A stretch of 64,000 nt of DNA, taken from the NCBI GenBank assembly GCA_944319885.1, contig CALUFC010000006.1, positions 29,246 through 93,245 on the forward strand, given 5' to 3'. The notes under the pieces are model-generated. The model was not told where the DNA came from and searched no databases. It saw nothing but the letters and a program-made list of their open reading frames with translations. Positions within the stretch are counted from its first letter, which is position 1. Every line of letters starts with the position of its first letter. Below are positions 9,695-18,080 of the stretch, piece after piece. This stretch comes from an uncultured Coriobacteriaceae bacterium. GTDB taxonomy: Bacteria; Actinomycetota; Coriobacteriia; Coriobacteriales; Coriobacteriaceae. The position numbers and the translations under genes are program-made.

Positions 9695-10306
9695 CTACAC
9701 CCGAAACACGATCTCGCGGCAGTTCCAGAAGTACTGGACGCCCGATACCACGGTGAGCACGACAGCGGCGATCATGAGCGCCTGACCGAGAATCCAGAGC
9801 TCATACGCCACACCGAAAAATGCCGCAGCGCGAACGAACAGCAGCGTGCAGAGGGCGACCATGGTCACCGCGGTCTTCGCCTTGCCGAGAGAATCGGCAG
9901 CGATCACGCAGCCATTGGCGCTGGCAACCATGCGCAGCGCGCTCACCAAAAACTCTCGTAGCAAGATGATGAACACGACCCACACGTCAACCATACCCTG
10001 AGCAAGGAAGACAAGCAGAGCCGAGAAAACGAGCAGCTTATCGGCGATGGGATCAAGAAACTTGCCAAAATCGGTGATCTCGTTGCGGCTTCGGGCGAGC
10101 GAGCCGTCCACTTTGTCGGTGAGACTCAGCACCACGTAGACGATGAAGGCAACGATGGCCTGCACATGGGCGGGCATGCCGAACGCCGAGAACGCGTCGG
10201 TGGCAAAGAGCATGAAAATGGGAATGAAGAGGATGCGAACGCAGGTGACGATATTCGCCGGCGTCCAGATGCTGGTGAGCTCTCCCTGCTCGTTACGAGA
10301 AGACAC
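9695..10306 (-). CDS. pgsA: CDP-diacylglycerol-glycerol-3-phosphate 3-phosphatidyltransferase
   Basis: 203 residues, multi-pass membrane enzyme. The CDP-alcohol phosphotransferase motif D-x2-D-G-x2-A-R-x8-G-x3-D-x3-D reads DKVDGSLAR... through GKFLDPIAD. It makes phosphatidylglycerophosphate, the precursor of phosphatidylglycerol and cardiolipin. GTG start at 10306, 4 bp after the rimO stop and without a good ribosome binding site, so coupling to rimO is likely. The family includes related enzymes such as phosphatidylinositol-phosphate synthase; the rimO-pgsA-cinA-recA context supports PgsA. Confidence 0.92.
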   Translation of the reverse strand: MSSRNEQGELTSIWTPANIVTCVRILFIPIFMLFATDAFSAFGMPAHVQAIVAFIVYVVLSLTDKVDGSLARSRNEITDFGKFLDPIADKLLVFSALLVFLAQGMVDVWVVFIILLREFLVSALRMVASANGCVIAADSLGKAKTAVTMVALCTLLFVRAAAFFGVAYELWILGQALMIAAVVLTVVSGVQYFWNCREIVFRV

Positions 10307-10310
10307 GGTG

Positions 10311-11657
10311 CTATCTCACAACCTTTCCGATCAGCTCATAGCAAAAGCTGTCCGTGAACTCGACCTCAAGGATATCGCCCACGCTCGCCTCGTCAATATC
10401 AAGGTGGACGGCACCGTCTGAATCAGGTGCCTGGAACCATGCATGACCAATGAGCTCGGGACCATCCTCGGTTTCCTCGATACCGTCGACGATCACCTCG
10501 GCGGTCTTCCCCACATGCTCCGCCGTCGCGGCAAAACCGAGCGCTTCGGCAAGATCGGTCGCAGCCTGGGCGCGTTCAAGCTTGATGTCTTCAGGAACCT
10601 GCCCGTCCATACGCGCGGCACGCGTACCATCTTCCTGAGAATACGCGAACACGCTCGTGTAATCGAAGCCGATGCGATCCATGAACGAGAGCAGTTCCTC
10701 GAACTCTTCATCGGTCTCGCCGGGGAAACCGACAAGTGCGGTGGAGCGAATCACCATACCGGGGATCTGCTCACGAAGCCGTGCAAAGAGCTCCTCGTAT
10801 TCCTCGGGCGAACCCTCGCGGCGCATCTGCTTGAGCACGCGCGACGAGCAATGCTGGATGGGGATATCGATATAGGGCAGGACCTCAGGTGTGTCGCGAA
10901 TGGCGGCGACCAGCTCGTCGGTCATGCCCTCAGGCTGGAGATAGAGCACGCGAATCCACACGTGATGCGGGCGAAGGGCGCCCGCTACAGCCTGCAGAAG
11001 CTGAGCCAGGTTGCCTGGACCCGAGCCGCGCTGCTCGTCGGTGAAATCGGTGCCCCACACGCCGGTATCCTGTCCGATGAGCACGATCTCCGATACGCCG
11101 CCGGCAACGAGTTCGCACGCCTCGGCGATGATGTCCTCTGCAAAGCGGGAATGGTAACGGCCGCGAATATAGGGAATGGCGCAGAAGCTGCACATGCGAT
11201 CGCAGCCATCGGAGATCTTCACATAGGCAACCGCGCCTTCAACGGTGCGCTTCACCTGGGGAACGTGAGCGGGCTCGGCACGCGAAACCCCAAGCAGCTT
11301 ATCGACCACGCCAACGATGCCATCCTCCTCATCGGTCTTCACGAAGGCGGCCACCTCGGGAAGCTCGGGAGGGAGATCGTCACCATAGCGCGAGGGAACG
11401 CATCCGCACATGACGATCGGCGTCGTGCGGACGCCTTCGCTCACCTCGTCTGCAAGCTCGAGCGTGCATTCGATGCTCTCCGAGGTTGCCGACGCAAGGA
11501 ACGAGCACGTATTGATGATGGCGAGATCCGCCTCGTCAGCGGAGGTTGCCTCGGTATAGCCCGACGAAGCGAGCAGAGAACGCATGCGGTCGGTATCGAC
11601 TTCGTTTTTCGCACAACCCAGCGTTACATAGAGTATCGAGCCCAGGCTCGTTTCCAT
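10311..11657 (-). CDS. rimO: Ribosomal protein S12 methylthiotransferase RimO
   Basis: 448 residues. Radical SAM methylthiotransferase acting on an aspartate of ribosomal protein S12. Cysteines of the auxiliary cluster are seen in VTLGCAKNEVDTD, IINTCSFL and MCGCVPSR; the radical SAM motif is CDRMCSFC; a C-terminal TRAM domain follows. The LGCAKN(x)VD signature separates RimO from MiaB and MtaB. The start at 11657 has AAAGGA six bases upstream; the upstream in-frame GTG would overlap that site. Confidence 0.95.
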   Translation of the reverse strand: METSLGSILYVTLGCAKNEVDTDRMRSLLASSGYTEATSADEADLAIINTCSFLASATSESIECTLELADEVSEGVRTTPIVMCGCVPSRYGDDLPPELPEVAAFVKTDEEDGIVGVVDKLLGVSRAEPAHVPQVKRTVEGAVAYVKISDGCDRMCSFCAIPYIRGRYHSRFAEDIIAEACELVAGGVSEIVLIGQDTGVWGTDFTDEQRGSGPGNLAQLLQAVAGALRPHHVWIRVLYLQPEGMTDELVAAIRDTPEVLPYIDIPIQHCSSRVLKQMRREGSPEEYEELFARLREQIPGMVIRSTALVGFPGETDEEFEELLSFMDRIGFDYTSVFAYSQEDGTRAARMDGQVPEDIKLERAQAATDLAEALGFAATAEHVGKTAEVIVDGIEETEDGPELIGHAWFQAPDSDGAVHLDIDEASVGDILEVEFTDSFCYELIGKVVR

Positions 11658-11681
11658 CGAAGATCCTTTCACACAACGCTC

Positions 11682-12179
11682 TTAGCGGTAATTGGTGAAT
11701 TGCAGCGGCTGTCCGTAGTCTTGGTCGCGCAAAAAGGCGATGACGCTTTGCAACGCATCTTTCGACGCGGAGGACACGCGCAGTTTATCGGCCTCGATCG
11801 TAACCTTCACCTTCAGCTTGAGATCCTTGACGTCCTTATTGATCTTCTTCGCTGTCGGCTGGTCGATGCCCTCGACGATATGTCCCACCACGCGCACGGT
11901 GCCGCCCGACGCAGCTTGCGGGGCATCCCAGGTAAGCGCCTTGATATCGATGCCGCGCTTGATGAGCTTGGTATTCAAGATATCGCTTACTTGCTTCGCT
12001 ACAAAATCAGCCGGCGCGTTAATCGTCACCATACGGTCGGCCTTCGAGAGCTCGATCGTGGCGCCCGAGCCCTTAAGGTCATAGCGCTGAGAGAGCTCGC
12101 GAGCAGTTTGCTGATAGGCGTTATCGACCTCCTGCATGTCGACCTGCGAGACGACATCGAAGCTTGATTCCTTAGCCAT
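11682..12179 (-). CDS. yajQ: YajQ family nucleotide-binding protein
   Basis: 165 residues, the usual length. Begins MAKESSFDVVSQVDMQEVDNA and ends with the QPLQFTNYR tail that is nearly invariant in YajQ (DUF520). Members bind tRNA/GTP in some reports, and some bind cyclic-di-GMP; the role here is not defined. AAAGGA lies six bases before the chosen ATG at 12179. It lies between the rodZ-like gene and rimO, 17 and 24 bp away. Confidence 0.95.
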   Translation of the reverse strand: MAKESSFDVVSQVDMQEVDNAYQQTARELSQRYDLKGSGATIELSKADRMVTINAPADFVAKQVSDILNTKLIKRGIDIKALTWDAPQAASGGTVRVVGHIVEGIDQPTAKKINKDVKDLKLKVKVTIEADKLRVSSASKDALQSVIAFLRDQDYGQPLQFTNYR

Positions 12180-12196
12180 GACGTATCCTTTCCGTA

Positions 12197-13540
12197 TCAA
12201 CCCTCGGTCGTCGACGCGTCATCCGAGGTGCTATCCGTTCCTGTCGCGTCTCCAGAAGCGTCCTGTGCATTGGCATCCGATGCGTTCTGGTCGTCGGTTG
12301 CGGTCGGTGCCGGCTCGGGCGCGGTGATGCTGATCCGCGCAACGCCCGACGTGCTGGTATCCCAGCGAACCTTCTCGCCGTTATGGGTCACCGTCACCTT
12401 ATTGGGATCGGTCACGGTGATCCGAATAGAATCGGTCACCGTATATGCCTCCTCGAACGGACCGATCGCATCGTCCGCATAGACCGATTTGCCATCGAGC
12501 ATAATCTCGATCCACGTCGATTCGCCATCGGCAACGGAAACGGTCACGATGGTTTCCTGCGGCTCAGTAGGTTCAGTTGTCGCGTTAGAATCGTTGGCAG
12601 CAGGATCGGACGCATCGGGGTCGGCGGCCGCATCATCATTCGTAGTGTCATCGGTATCGTCCTGCGATTGCACAACGGTTGCAGACGGGTTCTGCGTGAC
12701 AGGCTGCTCCTCTTGGGGGGCGCAGCCGCGCATAGTGATCACAATCAGCGCAATGAGCAGAACGGCGATGATGCCGAGACCCCCGAGCAGGATGCGATTA
12801 TCAATTCCGATCGTGGGCGAAGATCCAGATCTGTTTGAACCTTGGCCGCGCGGCGGACGTGATGTCCCCCGACGGTCGCGCGTCGCCTGCGGCGAACGCC
12901 GCGCATCCGCAGGGCGGCGGGATGCGCTTCGATCGCGAGCGGGCCTATCGCCTGCCTGTCGAGGGCGCCGGTCGATCCGAGTCCTATCGAGCTGCGAGGT
13001 TACGGCCGGGTGATCGCCGCGCCCTCCGAACGATTCTCCGGTGCGCCGCGGCGCACCGCGCCGCGCAGCCGCCGATGGGGCGAGCGCCGCAGAGCTCCGA
13101 CGCGTCGCGAGGCCGCGCTGCGGTTCATGGGGCGATGCTGATTCTGAGACATAGCCCGCTTGCGGGGGGCGCTGGCCGTAACGCGAGGGGGGCTTCGGAT
13201 TGTTGACCATCATGAATCGGCCGGTTACAGAGGAAGACCGAGGGTTCACATAGCCCGCGGCATCCTGAAGGCGGCCGCCGGGTCGATCGTTCGCCTGCTC
13301 GTAGGCATAGAGATCGTCGAAATAGGCGTTTACCACCTCGCGCGGATTCAGCCCCAGATAGCGCGCATAGCTCGAAATCATGCCCTGGGCATAGCCGCGC
13401 GGCGGCATGGCGGCGAAGTCGCCCATCTCGAAGAACTCGATGATCTGGGGGCGAATCTTGATGACGTTCGCGACCTGCTGAATCGACATGCCGAGCTCGC
13501 GCCGTCTGTTCAACAGCATTTCGCCAAAGCGCGCAGCCAT
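12197..13540 (-). CDS. RodZ-like HTH membrane protein (DUF4115)
   Basis: 447 residues. An N-terminal HTH_25 domain (1-75, with the RodZ-type [20 protein letters not shown]) is followed by a basic, Arg/Pro/Ser-rich disordered region (about 90-245). One transmembrane helix follows at 249-270. The outer part is acidic and Thr/Asp-rich and contains a DUF4115 beta domain (about 330-400). Domain order matches RodZ, the MreB-associated shape determinant, but the linker is unusually long and arginine-rich. The start overlaps the ftsK stop (TGATG). Proximity to ftsK supports a cell-envelope or division role; an interaction with MreB cannot be claimed from this window. Confidence 0.8.
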   Translation of the reverse strand: MAARFGEMLLNRRRELGMSIQQVANVIKIRPQIIEFFEMGDFAAMPPRGYAQGMISSYARYLGLNPREVVNAYFDDLYAYEQANDRPGGRLQDAAGYVNPRSSSVTGRFMMVNNPKPPSRYGQRPPQAGYVSESASPHEPQRGLATRRSSAALAPSAAARRGAPRRTGESFGGRGDHPAVTSQLDRTRIDRRPRQAGDRPARDRSASRRPADARRSPQATRDRRGTSRPPRGQGSNRSGSSPTIGIDNRILLGGLGIIAVLLIALIVITMRGCAPQEEQPVTQNPSATVVQSQDDTDDTTNDDAAADPDASDPAANDSNATTEPTEPQETIVTVSVADGESTWIEIMLDGKSVYADDAIGPFEEAYTVTDSIRITVTDPNKVTVTHNGEKVRWDTSTSGVARISITAPEPAPTATDDQNASDANAQDASGDATGTDSTSDDASTTEG

Positions 13541-16170
13541 CAGATGCCTCCTAACCCATCTTCGCGAGCTTGCTGCTCAAAGGATTGAAGCTCGGCAAGC
13601 CCCTCTTCATCGAGCAGGACCTCGCGAGGCTTCGAACCATCCGGCGGACCAACGATACCCTTCTCTTCGAGCATATCCATAATCCTACCAGCACGAGCAT
13701 ACCCGACCTTGAGCCTGCGCTGCAAACCGGAGGTCGACCCAAGCCCGGATTCCACCACGATATGGGCAGCCTCCCACACCAGAGGATCATCATCGGAAGA
13801 CTCACGGCCTCCCCCACCGCCCGCCATGGCAGCGGGAGCCACCGCAGATAGAATCTCCTCATGGTATTCGGCCTCGCCTTGGCTCTTAACGAACTCGACG
13901 ATCTCGTTGATCTCCTCGTCTGAGACGAAGCAGCCCTGGATGCGCTTGGGCTTGCCCCAATCAACCTTGGAGAACAGCATGTCGCCATAGCCGGTGAGCT
14001 TCTCGGCACCAACTTGATCGATGATCACGCGGCTATCGATACCGGTTGCGACATTGAACGCGATACGGTTGGTGATGTTCGCCTTGATGAGACCCGTGAC
14101 CACGTTGGAACTGGGGCGCTGCGTAGCCACGATGAGGTGGATGCCGGCGGCGCGACCGAGCTGGGCGATGCGAACGATCGACGCCTCGACATCTTTTCCC
14201 GCCACCATCATGAGGTCCGAGAGCTCGTCGATAATGATCACCAGGTAGGGCATCTTAGCAGGTGGATTGTCGTAGTGCTCGAATGCGCCGGCCTGCTGCT
14301 TGGCATTGAACGTCGCGATGTTGCGCACGCCGATGCGCTCGAAGACCTTGAGACGGCGCTCCATCTCGGATACGCCCCACTGCAGCGCGCTCGCCGCCTG
14401 CTTGGGCTCGGTAACCACCGGAACATAGAGGTGCGGTAATCCGTTGTAGCCTGCCAGCTCGACGCGCTTGGGATCCACCATGATCAGGCGCACGTCGTCG
14501 GGGCGCGTCCGCATAAGCAGCGTCGTGACGATCGTGTTGATCATCACCGATTTACCCGAGCCGGTGGTGCCCGCGATAAGCAGGTGTGGCATCTTCGCAA
14601 GATCCGCCACGATGGGAGAACCTTCGGCGTCGCGGCCGATGGCGAGCTCGAGCGGACCGCCCTTCACATACGGCAGCACATCGCCCAAATAGACGTTTTG
14701 GCGCTTGCGGTTGGGAATCTCGATGCCGACAAGCGAGGTCCCCGGAATGGGGGCGAAGATACGCACCGACTGCGCCGCCAACGTGAGGGCGATATCGTCC
14801 TCGAGGCTCGAGATGCGGCTTACGCGCTCGCCCTCGCCGGGCTGCACCTTGAAGGTGGTCACCGTGGGGCCGGAGATCCAGCCAACCACACGCGAATGCA
14901 GGTTGAACTCCGCAAGCGTGGACTGGAGCGATTCGGCGGTTTGAGCAAGCTCGCTATCGGAAGAGGCCGATGTAGCGGACTGCGGATTATGGCGAAGCAT
15001 CGTCACTGGCGGCAGCTTGAGCGCGGCATCGTCTTCGTCGCACGCCGTCGACGCATCGGGCTGCACAAGCGGCTCCCGAGATGCTGCAGTCGCCTCTTCC
15101 GGCTTATCTGCGTCGGACTCAGACAGGGGGCGAGCGTCTTCATCCACAGGCGAGGACGCGCCTGCCGCTTTGCGCAGAAACGCTGGGATGGGCGGCTCTT
15201 CGGCACGCTCGATACGCGTGGTGGGGGCAGCCTCAGCATCGTTCCCAAGCACCGTGGTGGGAGCGGCGGAGGCGGCAGGGTAGCGATCTTCGACGGGGAT
15301 GAGCGTCGTCTTCGCACACTCCCGCTCAACCTGTTCAGAGACATCTACGAAGGGGTCTTCGTCCTCGTCTTCCACCTCGAGATCATCCAGCAGCGTCGTA
15401 GGGGCATCGTCGAGTACGGTCGTCCCTGCAGCATCTTCAGCATGTGTGAACGGACGATGCGGCAGATGCACCGAGAAACCCCGGCGCGGAGCCTCCTTGG
15501 GAGGTTCATCGCCCCAGGGCCGTTCGTTGACATCGATATGCCAGCGATCGGAGAGCCCGCGCAACCGCTCGCCAACGCTGCGCGCGCATGAGGTCAGCGA
15601 GAACCCGATGAGCATCGCACCGGCGAGCAAGGTGCCGATGAGCACCACGATTGCAATCGGCTTGCCGACCGCGCCCGCCAGCGCGGCAGCAATGAAAAAG
15701 CCGACGTATCCCCCGCTTGTCGCGATCTCCCCCTCTGCGACTGTCATGGCGAGCGAGAGCTCTCCCGGCACGAGCAGAAGCGCGAGCAGCGCGATAACCG
15801 AGAGAAAGATGATGAGCACGCCGACGGTCGTACGGAGCGTTAAGGCCGATTCGTGACGTGCGAATACGAGCGCGGCAACGAACAGCAGCGCAATAGGCAG
15901 CACAAAACCGCCTAAACCGAATCCCAGATGATAGAACGATGCGATGGCGCTGGTAACCGGTGCCGTCGACGGCGCCACCACGGCGATCAGAGAGGCGACG
16001 GCAAAGACCGCCATCACAAGACCGGCGATATCGCGGCCAAAGGTCGCATCGACAAGCGGCTCCGCATCGACAGCATGCTTGGGCTGCTGTGCATTCGCAC
16101 GCAGCTTGTTCGAAGCACTCGCTCCGTTCCGTTTCGCTTGTCCGGAAGCCGTGTTCTTGCGCTGCGCCAC
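13540..16170 (-). CDS. ftsK: DNA translocase FtsK/SpoIIIE
   Basis: 876 residues. Four or five N-terminal membrane helices (about 48-195) are followed by an acidic linker (215-400) with repeated Thr-Thr motifs. The alpha and beta motor domains carry Walker A GTTGSGKS (534-541) and Walker [12 protein letters not shown]. The C-terminal gamma winged helix (about 800-860, with [17 protein letters not shown]) recognises polar DNA sequences. It pumps chromosomal DNA at the septum and activates dimer resolution. GTG start at 16170, one base after the rnj stop. Confidence 0.95.
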   Translation of the reverse strand: MAQRKNTASGQAKRNGASASNKLRANAQQPKHAVDAEPLVDATFGRDIAGLVMAVFAVASLIAVVAPSTAPVTSAIASFYHLGFGLGGFVLPIALLFVAALVFARHESALTLRTTVGVLIIFLSVIALLALLLVPGELSLAMTVAEGEIATSGGYVGFFIAAALAGAVGKPIAIVVLIGTLLAGAMLIGFSLTSCARSVGERLRGLSDRWHIDVNERPWGDEPPKEAPRRGFSVHLPHRPFTHAEDAAGTTVLDDAPTTLLDDLEVEDEDEDPFVDVSEQVERECAKTTLIPVEDRYPAASAAPTTVLGNDAEAAPTTRIERAEEPPIPAFLRKAAGASSPVDEDARPLSESDADKPEEATAASREPLVQPDASTACDEDDAALKLPPVTMLRHNPQSATSASSDSELAQTAESLQSTLAEFNLHSRVVGWISGPTVTTFKVQPGEGERVSRISSLEDDIALTLAAQSVRIFAPIPGTSLVGIEIPNRKRQNVYLGDVLPYVKGGPLELAIGRDAEGSPIVADLAKMPHLLIAGTTGSGKSVMINTIVTTLLMRTRPDDVRLIMVDPKRVELAGYNGLPHLYVPVVTEPKQAASALQWGVSEMERRLKVFERIGVRNIATFNAKQQAGAFEHYDNPPAKMPYLVIIIDELSDLMMVAGKDVEASIVRIAQLGRAAGIHLIVATQRPSSNVVTGLIKANITNRIAFNVATGIDSRVIIDQVGAEKLTGYGDMLFSKVDWGKPKRIQGCFVSDEEINEIVEFVKSQGEAEYHEEILSAVAPAAMAGGGGGRESSDDDPLVWEAAHIVVESGLGSTSGLQRRLKVGYARAGRIMDMLEEKGIVGPPDGSKPREVLLDEEGLAELQSFEQQAREDGLGGI

Positions 16171-16171
16171 C

Positions 16172-17839
16172 CTAGACCTCCATGACGACCGGAATGATCA
16201 TGGGACGCGTATGCGTACGATTCCAGATGAAATTCGACACCGAATCGCGCACCGCCTTGCGGAGCGCGTCCGTACCGCTGCTGGTGAAGTTGAAGGAGCC
16301 CTTGGCAACCATCTTCTGAATCGCAGCTGTGGCATCGCTTGAGAAATCGTCGTCGATGATGAAGGAGACGCCGCGCCCGGAGAACTCGACCGCATCGATC
16401 TTCTTGTGCTTCTGGGAAACCGTGGCGACGACGGTGACCATGCCGTCGTTCGCAAGCTTCTGACGATCGCGCAGCACGATGGGATCGGTATCGCCGATGC
16501 GCAGGCCGTCGACATACACCACGCCGGACTCCACAGCCGGTCCGAGCTTCACGACACCGCCGCGCATCTCGAGCGTATCGCCGTTATCGAGGATGAAGAT
16601 GTGATCGGCGGGGATGCCCATCTTGCGGCCGAGCGCGGCATGCGCACGCAGGTGCACGGCCTCGCCGTGCACGGGCATGAAGTACGTGGGCTTCGCCATG
16701 GCGAGCATGAGCTTGAGCTCCTCCTGGCTGCCGTGTCCCGAGACATGTACGAGCGTCCGGCTCTTATCGTAGACATCGCAGCCGATCTTCGCGAGGCTGT
16801 TGATCACCTGCTGGACGCCCTTCTCATTGCCCGGAATGGGGGTCGCGGAGATGATCACGGTATCGCCCTCATGCATGGAGAGCGTCTTATGCTCGCCGTT
16901 CGCCATGCGTGAGAGCGCCGAGAGCGGCTCGCCCTGCGAACCGGTGCACATAACAACGATCTGATCTTCGGGAATATTGTTGATCTCGTAAGCGTCGATG
17001 AGATCCTTCTCATCGATCTTGAGGTATCCCAGCTCGCGCGCGACGCGCGTGTTCGTGAGCATCGAACGGCCCGTCACGACAACCTTGCGTCCGCAGCGCT
17101 TCGCGGCATCGCAGATCTGCTGCAGGCGATGGATATGGCTTGAGAAGCTCGCGACGAACACGCGACCCGGCGCGTTTTTAATGGCAGCGTACAGCGATGG
17201 GCCAACCTCGGCCTCCGACTTCGTGAACCCGGGAACCGTTGCGTTCGTGGAATCGGAAAGCAACAGGTCGACGCCTTGCTTGGCAAAACGATTGATGGCG
17301 GCGTAGTTGGGGCGCACGCCGTCGATGGGCGTCTGATCGAGCTTGAAGTCGCCCGTATGCATCACGGTGCCCTGCGGTGTCTTGATATAGACGCCCAAGG
17401 CGCCGGGGATGGAATGCGTCATCGAGAAGAAATCGAGCGAGATCTGCCCCAAGGAGATATGCGATCCGTCTTTGACCTCACGGAACTTGGGTGCCTTGAT
17501 GCGGAACTCGGATAATTTGCCCTCGATGAAGCCCAAGGTGAGCTTGCTGGAGAAGATGGGCACCTTGTTGTTCAGATCCTGCAGCAGATACGGCAGGGCG
17601 CCGGTATGGTCCTCATGGCCATGCGTCACCACGATGCCGCGAAGCTTGTCCTCGTGCTCGAGCACATACGTGTAATCCGGCAGCACCAGGTCGATGCCGG
17701 GCTGAGAATCATCGGGGAACATAAGACCGGCATCGATGAGCACCATATCGGGACCGCATTCGATCACGGTCATATTCTTGCCGATGCCGTCCAAGCCACC
17801 AAGGGGAATAACGCGCAACGGCGGATTCTTTTTTGCCAT
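16172..17839 (-). CDS. rnj: Ribonuclease J
   Basis: 555 residues, standard RNase J length. Metallo-beta-lactamase/beta-CASP endo/5'-exoribonuclease. Motifs: THGHEDHTG (metal binding), a later metal-binding MHTGDFKLD, and HVSGHGSQEEL plus MPVHGE in the beta-CASP part. A C-terminal domain follows. The ATG at 17839 is chosen from the conserved start. The only good AAAGGA lies 12 bases upstream, an unusually long spacing. With rny and pnp the window holds three of the main RNA-decay enzymes. Confidence 0.94.
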   Translation of the reverse strand: MAKKNPPLRVIPLGGLDGIGKNMTVIECGPDMVLIDAGLMFPDDSQPGIDLVLPDYTYVLEHEDKLRGIVVTHGHEDHTGALPYLLQDLNNKVPIFSSKLTLGFIEGKLSEFRIKAPKFREVKDGSHISLGQISLDFFSMTHSIPGALGVYIKTPQGTVMHTGDFKLDQTPIDGVRPNYAAINRFAKQGVDLLLSDSTNATVPGFTKSEAEVGPSLYAAIKNAPGRVFVASFSSHIHRLQQICDAAKRCGRKVVVTGRSMLTNTRVARELGYLKIDEKDLIDAYEINNIPEDQIVVMCTGSQGEPLSALSRMANGEHKTLSMHEGDTVIISATPIPGNEKGVQQVINSLAKIGCDVYDKSRTLVHVSGHGSQEELKLMLAMAKPTYFMPVHGEAVHLRAHAALGRKMGIPADHIFILDNGDTLEMRGGVVKLGPAVESGVVYVDGLRIGDTDPIVLRDRQKLANDGMVTVVATVSQKHKKIDAVEFSGRGVSFIIDDDFSSDATAAIQKMVAKGSFNFTSSGTDALRKAVRDSVSNFIWNRTHTRPMIIPVVMEV

Positions 17840-17877
17840 GGGTTCTGGTAGTCCTTTCGTTTGATCTACGATACGCA

Positions 17878-17932
17878 CACGGGAACAGCCCGTGAATCAA
17901 TGCAAATAAGCAGCACAGGTGTTCTTATTCTA
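17878..17932 (-). promoter_or_regulatory. Predicted rnj promoter and leader hairpin
   Basis: A -10 like TAGAAT (17927-17932, minus strand) lies about 90 bp before the rnj start, with no good -35. The leader contains a 6-bp GC-rich hairpin (17878-17883 with 17889-17894, loop of 5). It is the only promoter-like sequence seen between the pnp terminator and rnj. Confidence 0.4.
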
Positions 17933-17996
17933 TCCATGTTGACGCCACCGAATCATACGACGAGCGTTGTACCACAGGATTAGCGTATGAAACGCA

Positions 17997-18036
17997 CGAG
18001 AAAAGGCAGCTGTACGCCTTCGCATACAGCTGCCTT
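17997..18036 (-). terminator. Intrinsic terminator downstream of pnp
   Basis: Perfect 12-bp stem (18003-18014 with 18025-18036, loop of 10) followed on the minus strand by TTTTCT. It lies 45 bp after the pnp stop and separates pnp from rnj. Confidence 0.85.
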
Positions 18037-18080
18037 CAACGCATGGTGGATGGCTGCACACCGCAACCTACATGCGGCGC

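Noticed and set aside
10443..12167. Rightward frame of 574 codons across rimO and yajQ
   Set aside because: Crosses two real genes and their spacer, with no domain.
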